A stretch of 14,331 nt of DNA, taken from positions 1 to 14,331 of the forward strand of contig PWSL01000460.1 of assembly GCA_003563255.1 (NCBI GenBank), written 5' to 3'. Below are positions 6,428-14,229 of the stretch, in pieces (the first letter of the stretch is position 1; every line of letters starts with the position of its first letter). The notes under the pieces were generated by a model. It was not told the origin of the DNA. It was given only the letters and a program-made list of their open reading frames with translations, and did no database searches. Made by a program: the position numbers and the translations under genes. Source of the stretch: Desulfonatronospira sp. Its GTDB lineage: Bacteria > Desulfobacterota > Desulfovibrionia > Desulfovibrionales > Desulfonatronovibrionaceae.

Positions 6428-7801
6428 ATGAACAGCCATGTACTTGTTATAGATGACGAGAAAAACTACCTGCTCATCCTGGAGACGTTGCTGGAAGAAG
6501 AAGGATATTCCGTAACCGCCCTGTATGATCCACAGATGGCCCTGGATTACCTGGACGAGTCAGAAGTGGACGTGGTCATCACGGACATGAAAATGCCCGG
6601 GGTCAGCGGCCAGGATATCCTGGAGCATATCCAGAAACACCACTCCCAGATACCGGTACTGATCATGACCGCTTACGGAAGCATCGACGGTGCGGTTGAG
6701 GCTATGCGCTGCGGTGCTTTCGATTATATTACCAAGCCTTTTTCCAACGACGAGCTTATGCTCTCGGTACGCAAGGCGGCCCTTTTGTCAAAGTCGGAGC
6801 AGGAAAAGAGGCTTTTGACCCAGACTCTGGCTGAGCAGTACGGCCCGCACAAGCTGGTGGGCAGCAGCAGGGGCATCAGGGAGGTGCTGCAGCTTGTGTC
6901 CAAGGTGGCCCGCAGCAGGTCCACCGTCCTGGTCACCGGGGAGTCAGGCACCGGCAAGGAGCTCATAGCCAAGGCCATACATTACTCCTCTCCCCGCCGG
7001 GAGGGTCCCTTTATCTCTATCAACTGCATGTCTTTAAGCCCCGGGGTCCTGGAAAGTGAGCTCTTCGGGCACGAAAAGGGTTCTTTTACCGGTGCCACGG
7101 CCATGAAAAAGGGACGTTTCGAGCTTGCAGACGGGGGCACTCTTTTCCTGGACGAAGTGGGGGAGCTTTCCCAGGAGCTGCAGGTAAAGCTTCTGCGGGT
7201 CCTGCAGGAAAAGGCCTTTGAGCGTGTGGGCGGTTCCAGGACCATTCATGTCGATATCAGGCTGGTGACCGCCACCAACAAGGATCTGAAGCAGGCAGTT
7301 GAGCAGGGACATTTTCGGGAGGACCTGTATTACCGCCTGAATGTTGTGGGCATCCACCTGCCGCCCCTGCGGGAGAGGCGTGAGGATATCCCATTGCTTG
7401 TTGCGCATTTCATGCATAAAATATCTGCTGAAAATGAACAGGAGAACAGGAAATTCGCCCCTGAAGCCCTGGAATACCTGACAGCATACGAGTGGCCCGG
7501 CAATGTACGCCAGCTGGAAAACGTGGTGGAGCGCTGCATGATACTTGCCTCCAAGGATGAGATCGGGGTGGAGGACCTCCCAAGCGAGATCAAGGATGAA
7601 GAGGCCCAGTTCAAGAGTGCTGTAGATCTTCTGCCGGTAGAACTGGAACTGTCCGGAACTCTGGAAAAGATTGAGGCTGCACTTATTAGAAGGGCCCTTG
7701 TCAAAAGCAATTTTGTCCAGGTCAAGGCTGCGGAGCTGTTAAATATTTCCAAGAGCCTGCTGCAGTACAAGCTGAAGAAATATAATATCCAGCCCAAATG
7801 A
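6428..7801 (+). CDS. Sigma-54-dependent response regulator, NtrC family
   Basis: This 457-residue protein has three domains. The receiver domain has the acidic pair Asp9/Asp10, phosphoacceptor Asp53, Thr81 and Lys103. The AAA+ domain has Walker A GESGTGKE (Lys177), the sigma-54 contact loop GSFTGA (about 218-223; many relatives have GAFTGA), Walker B GTLFLDEVGEL, REDLYYRLNVV and WPGNVRQLENVVER. The C-terminal Fis-type helix-turn-helix is roughly residues 410-455. When phosphorylated by the adjacent kinase it should form a ring that opens sigma-54 promoter complexes. I found no convincing -24/-12 element in the intergenic regions, so its targets are probably elsewhere. The start ATG 6428 has only a weak purine tract upstream, consistent with coupling to the kinase gene. 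Confidence 0.95.
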   Translation: MNSHVLVIDDEKNYLLILETLLEEEGYSVTALYDPQMALDYLDESEVDVVITDMKMPGVSGQDILEHIQKHHSQIPVLIMTAYGSIDGAVEAMRCGAFDYITKPFSNDELMLSVRKAALLSKSEQEKRLLTQTLAEQYGPHKLVGSSRGIREVLQLVSKVARSRSTVLVTGESGTGKELIAKAIHYSSPRREGPFISINCMSLSPGVLESELFGHEKGSFTGATAMKKGRFELADGGTLFLDEVGELSQELQVKLLRVLQEKAFERVGGSRTIHVDIRLVTATNKDLKQAVEQGHFREDLYYRLNVVGIHLPPLRERREDIPLLVAHFMHKISAENEQENRKFAPEALEYLTAYEWPGNVRQLENVVERCMILASKDEIGVEDLPSEIKDEEAQFKSAVDLLPVELELSGTLEKIEAALIRRALVKSNFVQVKAAELLNISKSLLQYKLKKYNIQPK

Positions 7802-7911
7802 TATTATTACAGGGTTGCAGCAGATTTCTGAGTTCTTTGTGATGACTGGACAGTCAATAGGCGCTTTGCACAAATTTCAAACAGACATGTTGGTCGTTAA
7901 AATCGGTTTCT

Positions 7912-7944
7912 GGAACGAAGAACCAGGAACGAAGAACCAGGAAC
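7912..7944 (+). repeat. Tandem 14-bp direct repeat, about 2.4 copies
   Basis: GGAACGAAGAACCA occurs twice head to tail (7912-7925 and 7926-7939) followed by a partial GGAAC. It sits directly before the right arm of the 15-bp inverted repeat. Function is unknown; slippage could change copy number. Confidence 0.7.
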
Positions 7945-7946
7945 TT

Positions 7947-7961
7947 TGAACTCTCAAGGTG
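7947..7961 (+). repeat. Right arm of the 15-bp inverted repeat
   Basis: TGAACTCTCAAGGTG is the exact reverse complement of 4885-4899. A looser relative, ACTCTCAGGGTTATAAAATG, occurs at 3567-3586 upstream of the aminotransferase, in the same orientation relative to the next gene as this arm. Confidence 0.6.
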
Positions 7962-7979
7962 ATGATAAGATGTGTTTAA

Positions 7980-10868
7980 ATGCAAGGCATTGATAGATTA
8001 TTGCAGCAGATGGGTCAGGCGGACCTGCAGGGGCTTACCCTGGTCGCCGTGAATGAGATACCCGCCAGAACAGCAGTATACGAGGACATAAGCGGCCTGC
8101 CTCCACCTTTGGTACAGGCCCTGGAATCTGCAGGCATCCGGAGCTTTTATTCCCACCAGGCCCGGGCTGTGAACCTGATCCGCCAGGGACAAAGCGTAGT
8201 CACCGCCACCCCTACCGCCAGTGGAAAGTCCCTGATTTACAACATACCGGTCCTGGAATCCATAATAAACGACCCTGCTTCCAGGGCCCTTTATCTGTTC
8301 CCCCTCAAAGCCCTGACCCGGGACCAGCTTCAGAATCTGGAAGTTTTGGGCAAAGCCTTGGGCCCGGATGTGTTGATGGATTGTGCCGTGTACGACGGCG
8401 ACACAGATCCCCAGGCCAGGGCCGGAATCAAAAGAAGACCTCCCCATATTCTCCTGACCAACCCCGACATGCTGCACCGTTCATTTCTACCTTATCACCG
8501 GGGGTGGCAGGGCTTTTTTTCAGGGCTGAAATATATCGTTGTGGACGAGGTTCATACCTATCGCGGGGTCATGGGCTCCAACATGGCCTGGGTATTCAGG
8601 AGGCTCAAACGTATCTGCGCCTGGTACGGCCGGAAACCGGTATTTGTCTTCAGCTCAGCCACCATCGCCAATCCAGGGGCCCTGTGCAGGGCGCTTACCG
8701 GGCAGGAGCCGCAGGTCATCCTGGAAGGGGGCGCCCCGGCGGGTAAAAAGCACTTCCTGCTGCTGGACTCCGAGATGCAGGGAGCGGCCCAGAGTGCCAT
8801 CAGAATCCTGCAGAAGGCCCTGGAGCTTGGTCTGCGCACCATTGTCTACACCCAGTCCAGGAAGATGACCGAGCTCATTGCCATGTGGGCCTCCCAAAGG
8901 GCCGGGAGGCTGAAGAAGTACATCAGCGCCTACCGGGCCGGTTTTCTACCGGAGCAGCGCCGGGAGATCGAGAACAAGCTGGCCTCGGGAGAACTGCTGG
9001 CCGTGGTTTCCACCAGCGCTCTAGAGCTCGGCATAGACATCGGGCACCTGGACGTGTGTTTGCTGGTGGGTTATCCCGGGTCGGTAATGGCTACCATGCA
9101 GCGCGGGGGCAGGGTGGGCAGAAGCGGCAGGGACAGCGCCATCATATTAATCGGCCACGAGGACGCCCTGGATCAGTACCTGCTTCGAAACCCCGAGGAG
9201 TTTTTCAGCCTGGAACCTGAAAGCGCAGTCATAAACCCCGAAAATCCAAGCATTATGCGCAAACATCTGGTTTGTGCCGCAGCGGAAAAGCCTCTGGGCC
9301 TCCATGAAGATATCCTGGACACAGAAGCAGAAAAGTGTATTAAATTGCTGGAAAAAGATGGAGAACTTATCTCATCCCGGGACCAGGGTTTTTATTATAC
9401 CCGCAGCAGATATCCCCACAAGGATGTGAACCTGCGTGGCACCGGGCAGACCTACAGTATTTTCGAGAATAACACAGGAGAGTTTCTGGGTGAAGTAGAC
9501 GGAGTCAGGGCCTTCAAGGAGACCCATCCCGGGGCTGTATACCTGCATATGGGGGATACTTACGTAGTCCAGGACCTGGATACCGAGACCTTTGCGGTGT
9601 ACGTTTCCAGAGCAAAGGTGGATTATTATACCAGGCCATTAATCGATAAATACACCGAAATCGTGGAAGTTCAGGCCACCAGGGAGACCTCAGCCGGTGA
9701 GCTCAGCCTGGGGCGGCTTAAGGTTACCGAGCAGGTCAGTGCCTACGAAAAAAGGCTGGTGCGGGGACAGGCCCGCATCGGGCTCATTCCCCTGGATTTG
9801 CCCCCGCTGGTCTTTGAGACCCAGGGGATATGGTTTACTCTGGAAGACCGGGTGCGTCAGGAGATTGAGAACAAAAGGCTGCATTTCATGGGCGGTCTGC
9901 ATGCCCTGGAGCACGGCCTCATCGGCTGCATGCCCCTGATTATCTTAACGGACCGCAATGACCTGGGAGGCATTGCTGTTCCCATGCACCAGGAGCTGCA
10001 AAGGGGAGCGGTTTTTATTTATGACGGTACACCTGGAGGTATCGGGCTTTGCAGACAGGCTTTTGAACTGGCGGACAAGCTCATAGCCAGGGCCGGCAGG
10101 GTGCTCTCATCGTGTCCATGCGAAAACGGCTGCCCTGGATGCATTTATTCCCCCAAGTGCGGTTCCGGCAACAGACCTCTGGAAAAGGACGCAGCCATGC
10201 ATCTGCTGCATGCCCTGGGAGGTGAAAAGACTGGGGAAATAAAAGAACCTGCTGCTCCTGCCGTGGTCGGGAGCCTGGATCATAAAACCGGGCACGAAGT
10301 CAACAGGCATAAGAGCAGCCCAAAGGGTTTTTCCTATGCCGTGATGGATGTTGAGACCAGGCATTCGGCCCAGGAGGTCGGAGGATGGAGCAACTGCCAC
10401 CGCATGGGGGTGAGTTTTGCAGTGGTTTATGATTCCAGGACCCTGGAATTTAATACCTTTGACCAGGAGCAGAGTTCTGATCTTGGGGCTTTTCTGGAGG
10501 ATTTTTCTCTGGTAGTAGGGTTTAATATTTTGAAGTTTGACTACCGGGTGCTTCAGGGGGTTTCGGATTATGATTTCTTTTCTCTGCCCAGCCTGGATAT
10601 TCTCCAGGAGGTTCAATCCAGGCTGGGGCATCGTCTGTCCCTGGACCACCTGGCCAGGCATACACTGGGTATAAACAAGACCGCCAGTGGCATGCTGGCC
10701 CTGAAGTGGTGGAAGGAAGGCAGCATGGACAGGATTATCGACTATTGCCGTCAGGATGTGGCTATTACCCGGGACCTGTATCTTTTCGGCCGGGAAAACG
10801 GATATCTATTGTTTCAGAACAAGGCCTGCAAAATGGTCAGAATTCCTGTCAGGTGGCAGGGAGCCTGA
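7980..10868 (+). CDS. Fused YprA/MrfA-type helicase and YprB/MrfB-like DEDD exonuclease
   Basis: This 962-residue protein joins two enzymes. Residues about 1-765 are a superfamily 2 helicase of the YprA/MrfA (DUF1998) type: Q-like SFYSHQARAV, Walker A TPTASGKS (Lys83), DEVH (189-192), SATIANP, SALELGIDIG and the motif VI region RGGRVGRSGR. A C-terminal MZB domain carries Cys712, 714, 718 and 721 for the metal site, plus Cys727. After a short linker, residues about 786-962 form an RNase H-like exonuclease with Asp790-x-Glu792, Asp854 (NILKFD) and Tyr922-x3-Asp926, a DEDDy pattern. In Bacillus subtilis MrfA is about 750 residues and MrfB is encoded separately; both act in repair of mitomycin C damage. 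No TPR-like tail is seen here. Start ATG 7980 has no good ribosome site, so the exact N-terminus is uncertain. The reading frame is intact. Confidence 0.92.
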   Translation: MQGIDRLLQQMGQADLQGLTLVAVNEIPARTAVYEDISGLPPPLVQALESAGIRSFYSHQARAVNLIRQGQSVVTATPTASGKSLIYNIPVLESIINDPASRALYLFPLKALTRDQLQNLEVLGKALGPDVLMDCAVYDGDTDPQARAGIKRRPPHILLTNPDMLHRSFLPYHRGWQGFFSGLKYIVVDEVHTYRGVMGSNMAWVFRRLKRICAWYGRKPVFVFSSATIANPGALCRALTGQEPQVILEGGAPAGKKHFLLLDSEMQGAAQSAIRILQKALELGLRTIVYTQSRKMTELIAMWASQRAGRLKKYISAYRAGFLPEQRREIENKLASGELLAVVSTSALELGIDIGHLDVCLLVGYPGSVMATMQRGGRVGRSGRDSAIILIGHEDALDQYLLRNPEEFFSLEPESAVINPENPSIMRKHLVCAAAEKPLGLHEDILDTEAEKCIKLLEKDGELISSRDQGFYYTRSRYPHKDVNLRGTGQTYSIFENNTGEFLGEVDGVRAFKETHPGAVYLHMGDTYVVQDLDTETFAVYVSRAKVDYYTRPLIDKYTEIVEVQATRETSAGELSLGRLKVTEQVSAYEKRLVRGQARIGLIPLDLPPLVFETQGIWFTLEDRVRQEIENKRLHFMGGLHALEHGLIGCMPLIILTDRNDLGGIAVPMHQELQRGAVFIYDGTPGGIGLCRQAFELADKLIARAGRVLSSCPCENGCPGCIYSPKCGSGNRPLEKDAAMHLLHALGGEKTGEIKEPAAPAVVGSLDHKTGHEVNRHKSSPKGFSYAVMDVETRHSAQEVGGWSNCHRMGVSFAVVYDSRTLEFNTFDQEQSSDLGAFLEDFSLVVGFNILKFDYRVLQGVSDYDFFSLPSLDILQEVQSRLGHRLSLDHLARHTLGINKTASGMLALKWWKEGSMDRIIDYCRQDVAITRDLYLFGRENGYLLFQNKACKMVRIPVRWQGA

Positions 10869-10901
10869 TTTTTTTGGGCTTAATACCGACGGGGCGAGCT
10901 T

Positions 10902-11921
10902 ATGGGCAAAAAAACCGTTGTTTCAGTGGTGCTGGCATTTCTGCTCCTGGGCGGGGGAACACTTGTGTGGCATTTTCAGTTTCGCGATCCCCCGGTGGAA
11001 CCTGATGAACCTGGAATAGAGATGTACCCGGTGCAAGTGCCTGAAGACCCGGCGGACATCACCCGCCTGGATCCTCTGGAAGACTTTTTAATTGACCCGG
11101 AGGAGGAACCTTTAGAGGATGCCGAGGATTCTGAAAGGCTCCCGGAAGATCAGGTGATTACGGACAGGTTTGTACAGGACCTGGCAAACCTGATATTCAG
11201 GCACTATCATCCGGGATCTGTTCCCGGGGGTCAGGGCGTATTCACCCTGAGTTTCAAGGAGTTGAACATGCATTATGCCACTGAGCTTACCGGACTGCAG
11301 CACCAGTCTCAGGAAGTGCTGCAGGCCAGGGAGGAAATCCTGGGGCACCTGCTGCAGCCCCGGGTAATCGACCTGGTCGTGGACCGTTATGGCCCGGAAC
11401 TCTTTGAAAGACTGGTGTACCTGGGCCAAAATGAGCCCAGGGAGGTGGCCACCCCCCAAGGGATGCAGGAAAGGCTTTTAAGCTCTGGTGAAATTGTGGA
11501 AATGCTGGAGATAACAGCCAGTCGTCTGGAGTATCTGGCCTACGTGTTTTCCATGACGGCACAGGAGCCAGGGGTGCTGGGCCTGGTGCAGGACTACCTG
11601 GATGCGGTGGAGGATCTTAATTCCGTCTATTTTGAATACTGGCAGGTGGAAGAATCTGATGATGACAGGAGAAGCGAACTTGCTTCCAGGATCAAGCAGC
11701 TGATAATGCTCAGGGAAAATATCAGGAGCAGGATCGTGGACCTGGTTTCAAAGCCGGCAATAGCAGAAGCGGGGCACGATGTGGTTTATGAAGCCCAGTG
11801 GATCTACAGGCGGGTGGAGAAGGGAGGCTTTTCCAGGGATTCCATCCAGGCCATGGCCCGGGGAGCAGAGGATCTGGCCGGAATGGCAAGGGACAAGGCG
11901 GACGGGCTGGTTCAGGAGTGA
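10902..11921 (+). CDS. Hypothetical membrane-anchored, mainly helical protein
   Basis: I do not recognise this 339-residue family. Residues about 5-24 form one hydrophobic segment after a short basic start (MGKK), which fits an uncleaved signal anchor or signal peptide. A strongly acidic, proline-rich stretch follows (about 30-85), and then a long, mostly helical region without obvious catalytic motifs; no cysteines are visible in the mature part. The bulk of the protein would lie in the periplasm. It starts 33 bases after the helicase stop with a GGGGCGAG purine tract just before ATG, so the two genes may be co-transcribed, although a periplasmic protein has no obvious link to DNA repair. 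It converges with the YkgJ-type gene, with only three bases between the stops and no visible terminator. Confidence 0.8.
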   Translation: MGKKTVVSVVLAFLLLGGGTLVWHFQFRDPPVEPDEPGIEMYPVQVPEDPADITRLDPLEDFLIDPEEEPLEDAEDSERLPEDQVITDRFVQDLANLIFRHYHPGSVPGGQGVFTLSFKELNMHYATELTGLQHQSQEVLQAREEILGHLLQPRVIDLVVDRYGPELFERLVYLGQNEPREVATPQGMQERLLSSGEIVEMLEITASRLEYLAYVFSMTAQEPGVLGLVQDYLDAVEDLNSVYFEYWQVEESDDDRRSELASRIKQLIMLRENIRSRIVDLVSKPAIAEAGHDVVYEAQWIYRRVEKGGFSRDSIQAMARGAEDLAGMARDKADGLVQE

Positions 11922-11924
11922 CTG

Positions 11925-12602
11925 TCAGGTTCCGCTGTCTGGATTTAATTTCATGAAATCCATAAGGGGGCGGACCAGGTCCTTGAGGGGACGTCCGAAG
12001 TAGAAGAACATGTCCTCTTCATGAGCCCCGGTTTTTTTCTGAAATCCCTGCCGAAAGGAATCGTCAAAAGCCAGGAGACTGTTTATTTCCTCCCGGAGTG
12101 TCCCGGGGGTGTTTATTTCCTGTTGCAGCATGCTCGATAGTTCTGTAACAGGGCATTGCTCCTCGTGCATGCGGATGAGCTCATCCATGGCCGATCCCCG
12201 GGGAAATATATCCGCCCTGGTCAGGCGGTTTTCCTGGTAATAGTTCATCAGGGGGGCAGTGTTCCAGCATTCCAGAATGCTGCACTCCATGGGCCTGGAA
12301 CCGTAAATGCTGCAATGGCCGGACCGGAGGTCCAGAAACAGACATCCCCGGTGACCGGTATCAGCTGACTTAATTTTGATCATTTCCCCGGCCAGAAGCA
12401 CAGGAGTGCCCATTACGTTATCCATGGCCGGTTCTCCCCTGCGGTATAGAATCAGGGTGCTTCGCCCCAGGTTTTTCTGGGTGATGAGGGGAAGGTCTTC
12501 CTGGTGCAGGGCCGGGCTGTTTCTGCGGCAGCATTCTGCGCATCTGATGCATCTGGTCCGGTTTTTTTCCCGATAATTGCCGTATTCCATGGCTCTGACC
12601 AT
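11925..12602 (-). CDS. YkgJ family cysteine-cluster protein
   Basis: This 225-residue protein has the arrangement of the YkgJ/CxxCxxCC family. An N-terminal CIRCAECC (Cys18, 21, 24, 25) is followed by GCLFLD, then GHCSIYGSRPMECSILEC, in which the IY-x2-RP core is diagnostic. The cysteines probably bind a metal or iron-sulfur cluster; biochemical roles of this family are poorly defined, and proposals include metal insertion or redox maturation. No signal peptide is seen, so it should be cytoplasmic. The C-terminal part (about residues 120-225) is helical and charged without a known motif. The start is uncertain: ATG 12602 lacks a ribosome site and overlaps a good -10 box, whereas ATG 12590 (221 residues) would give an almost leaderless message. 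It is convergent with the preceding gene. Confidence 0.88.
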   Translation of the reverse strand: MVRAMEYGNYREKNRTRCIRCAECCRRNSPALHQEDLPLITQKNLGRSTLILYRRGEPAMDNVMGTPVLLAGEMIKIKSADTGHRGCLFLDLRSGHCSIYGSRPMECSILECWNTAPLMNYYQENRLTRADIFPRGSAMDELIRMHEEQCPVTELSSMLQQEINTPGTLREEINSLLAFDDSFRQGFQKKTGAHEEDMFFYFGRPLKDLVRPLMDFMKLNPDSGT

Positions 12603-12628
12603 TATCCGTTATATGCCCGGGTTGTCAA
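12601..12628 (-). promoter_or_regulatory. Candidate sigma-70 promoter for the YkgJ-family gene
   Basis: On the minus strand TTGACA (12628-12623) is followed after 16 bases by GATAAT (12606-12601), one mismatch from consensus in the -10. Transcription would begin near 12594, just before ATG 12590. Confidence 0.5.
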
Positions 12629-12668
12629 TGAAGGCGAGCCCCCTGCACCCTGTCTGCATTCTGGGATT

Positions 12669-12844
12669 GTAACCATTCAGGGGGTGCCGGAACCGGCCGG
12701 GGGACAGTCCCCGCGACAACATTTTTGTGGTTACTGAAATCATTAATTCGCAAAACTGATTGCTTTTGATCTGGTTAGTTCTTGCGGGGACAGTCCCCCG
12801 GCCTTGTGCCTGTAATCAATACCGAGGACCCCCTGAATGGTTAC
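12669..12844. repeat. REP/BIME-like element bounded by a perfect 17-bp inverted repeat
   Basis: GTAACCATTCAGGGGGT (12669-12685) and its exact reverse complement (12828-12844) bound a 176-base unit. Inside are two inverted copies of a 20-base palindrome-containing repeat, GGCCGGGGGACAGTCCCCGC (12695-12714) and its complement (12784-12803), which differ only at one central base and are 70 bases apart. Such GGGGACAGTCCCC palindromes in inverted pairs look like REP/BIME elements, which are usually moved by a RAYT (TnpA-REP) transposase encoded elsewhere. The stretch 12603-12919 contains no gene. A further 9-bp inverted pair, TTGTGGTTA (12725-12733) with TAACCACAA (12870-12878), overlaps the right edge. 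Confidence 0.75.
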
Positions 12845-12919
12845 GAAAATCCAGATATACAATAACAGATAACCACAAGTTTTGGGTTTTTACTTATATT
12901 CATGTTGGAGGATGAGCAA

Positions 12920-13759
12920 ATGACCAGGAAAATTATCTTTTTCCTGCTGGTGTTTTTTTTCTGGGCCATGCCGGTTTATGCCCTGGATATCCAGGTTCCC
13001 TCAGAAGTCGGACGGGGCGAACCGTTCTGGGTGGAGATCAGTTCTGATGAGAAGCTGACGGGAATAATGGTCGGCTGGATGGACAGGGAGTTTGCAGTGC
13101 CTGTGGATCAGCCCGGGGCGCAAAGGATCCTTCTTGGGGCAGGGCTTGCCAGAAAGGGGGCATACGAACTGGACCTGGTTCTGTACCGGGATGAAAAAAG
13201 CCGGAACAAGACGTTTACAATAACGGTAAAGGACAAGGAATACCCTGAACAGCATCTGAGCCTGCCCGAGGAAATGGTTACCCCTCCTCAGGAAGTGCAT
13301 GACCGCATCGCCCGGGACAGAAAGCAGATAAGATCCGCACTGGGTTCCCTTACAATGGACAGGTACTGGGACGGTGACTTCAGGGAGCCTGTCCCGGGAG
13401 AGGTGAGTTCTCCTTTCGGTGTTCAGAGGTTTTTAAACGGGCAGCCCAGGTCTGCACACCAGGGAGTGGATTTCAGGGGACCGGAAGGTACACCGGTGAA
13501 GTCGATAGCCAGGGGACGCGTAGTTTTGACCGGGGATTTTTATTTCGGAGGCAAGACTGTCATACTGGATCATGGCCAGGGAATACATTCTCTTTACATG
13601 CACCTGAGCAGAATAGATGTTCAAGAAGGCAACTTTCTGACCAGTGGGGAAAAGCTGGGGGAGGTGGGCATGACCGGCAGGGCCACCGGGCCCCATCTGC
13701 ATCTCGGAGTTTATGTGCTGGGGGATGCAGTGGATCCCATGTATCTGCTGCAGCGTTGA
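12920..13759 (+). CDS. Secreted M23 (LytM-type) peptidoglycan endopeptidase
   Basis: This 279-residue protein begins with a signal peptide (MTRKIIFFLL... ending near VYA). An N-terminal beta-rich region of about 90 residues follows, then a linker, and a C-terminal LytM domain from about residue 155. The zinc-site motifs are intact: HQGVD (His180, Asp184) and HLH (His259, His261), with LYMHLS between them. It should be exported and cut peptide cross-links in peptidoglycan in the periplasm. I chose ATG 12920 because GGAGG lies eight bases upstream; the upstream in-frame ATG 12902 would place that ribosome site inside the gene and spoil the signal peptide. The gene is convergent with the CULT gene, with 16 bases between stops. 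Confidence 0.94.
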   Translation: MTRKIIFFLLVFFFWAMPVYALDIQVPSEVGRGEPFWVEISSDEKLTGIMVGWMDREFAVPVDQPGAQRILLGAGLARKGAYELDLVLYRDEKSRNKTFTITVKDKEYPEQHLSLPEEMVTPPQEVHDRIARDRKQIRSALGSLTMDRYWDGDFREPVPGEVSSPFGVQRFLNGQPRSAHQGVDFRGPEGTPVKSIARGRVVLTGDFYFGGKTVILDHGQGIHSLYMHLSRIDVQEGNFLTSGEKLGEVGMTGRATGPHLHLGVYVLGDAVDPMYLLQR

Positions 13760-13775
13760 TGCTTCACCTTTCATG

Positions 13776-14171
13776 CTAGGATTCCAGGATCAAACGGTCC
13801 ATGATGAGCCCGTAAAACCCTCCGGTATCGGGTGCTTCGTAGCGCCATCCCAGGTGCATGAGGCATGAAACGCATACAGCGATCTGCCATGCATAGCCGG
13901 GGAACCAGGAAAACTCCTCGGTACTCGGGCCTGTACCCAGACAGTTTACAGCCCAGGAAAAGCAGCCTATCTCAAAAAACAGTCCGTGGGGGTTTACAAA
14001 CACGTGCCTGTGGCTGCCGTTGACATTGATGCCTGCATCCTGACTGGTTATCCTGCTCATGCATCCGTAGCACAGCAGGTTGGGACTGCGCTGAGATTCA
14101 AGGGTGTCTTCAGATGAATCAGCACCCGGACTGAGAGTTTTTCCTGGTTCTTCCTTCAGCAGTAGCTGCAT
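13776..14171 (-). CDS. CULT-domain (cereblon-like) protein
   Basis: This 131-residue protein is one CULT domain, the beta-tent fold of the thalidomide-binding part of cereblon, after a low-complexity N-terminal tail of about 30 residues. Zinc ligands are Cys34/Cys37 (CYGC) and Cys100/Cys103 (CVSC). VNPHG (59-63) supplies Asn60. PSTEEFSWFPGYAW and HLGWRYEA give the aromatic cage Trp89, Trp95, Trp109 with Tyr111; the spacing (6, 14 and 2) equals that of human cereblon W380, W386, W400 and F402. Human cereblon has His378 where this protein has Phe87. Bacterial single-domain relatives such as MsCI4 of Magnetospirillum bind cyclic imides and uridine-like ligands. No signal peptide is seen. Start ATG 14171 has GGAG eight bases upstream. 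Biological role in bacteria is unknown. Confidence 0.93.
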   Translation of the reverse strand: MQLLLKEEPGKTLSPGADSSEDTLESQRSPNLLCYGCMSRITSQDAGINVNGSHRHVFVNPHGLFFEIGCFSWAVNCLGTGPSTEEFSWFPGYAWQIAVCVSCLMHLGWRYEAPDTGGFYGLIMDRLILES

Positions 14172-14196
14172 ATAAGCTTCTCCATAGTTTATACCA

Positions 14197-14225
14197 GCTA
14201 TAAATGCTTGTCCTTTTTATGTCAA
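14197..14225 (-). promoter_or_regulatory. Candidate sigma-70 promoter of the CULT gene
   Basis: On the minus strand a consensus TTGACA (14225-14220) is followed after 17 bases by TATAGC (14202-14197). Transcription would start near 14190, about 20 bases ahead of ATG 14171. The -35 lies four bases from the REP-like repeat at 14230. Confidence 0.6.
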
Positions 14226-14229
14226 TACC

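Noticed and set aside
7802..7979. Sigma-54 (-24/-12) promoter near GGCGCTTTGCAC upstream of the helicase
   Set aside because: No GG and GC pair at the required ten-base spacing with the TGGC and TTGC context.
7969..7992. Seven-codon leader frame (ATG to TGA) overlapping the helicase start, with AAGGTGAT upstream
   Set aside because: It could couple translation to ATG 7980, but short frames of this kind are common by chance and there is no second line of support.
10107..10661. 184-codon minus-strand frame
   Set aside because: Antisense shadow of the MZB and exonuclease part of the helicase fusion, which carries the conserved catalytic residues.
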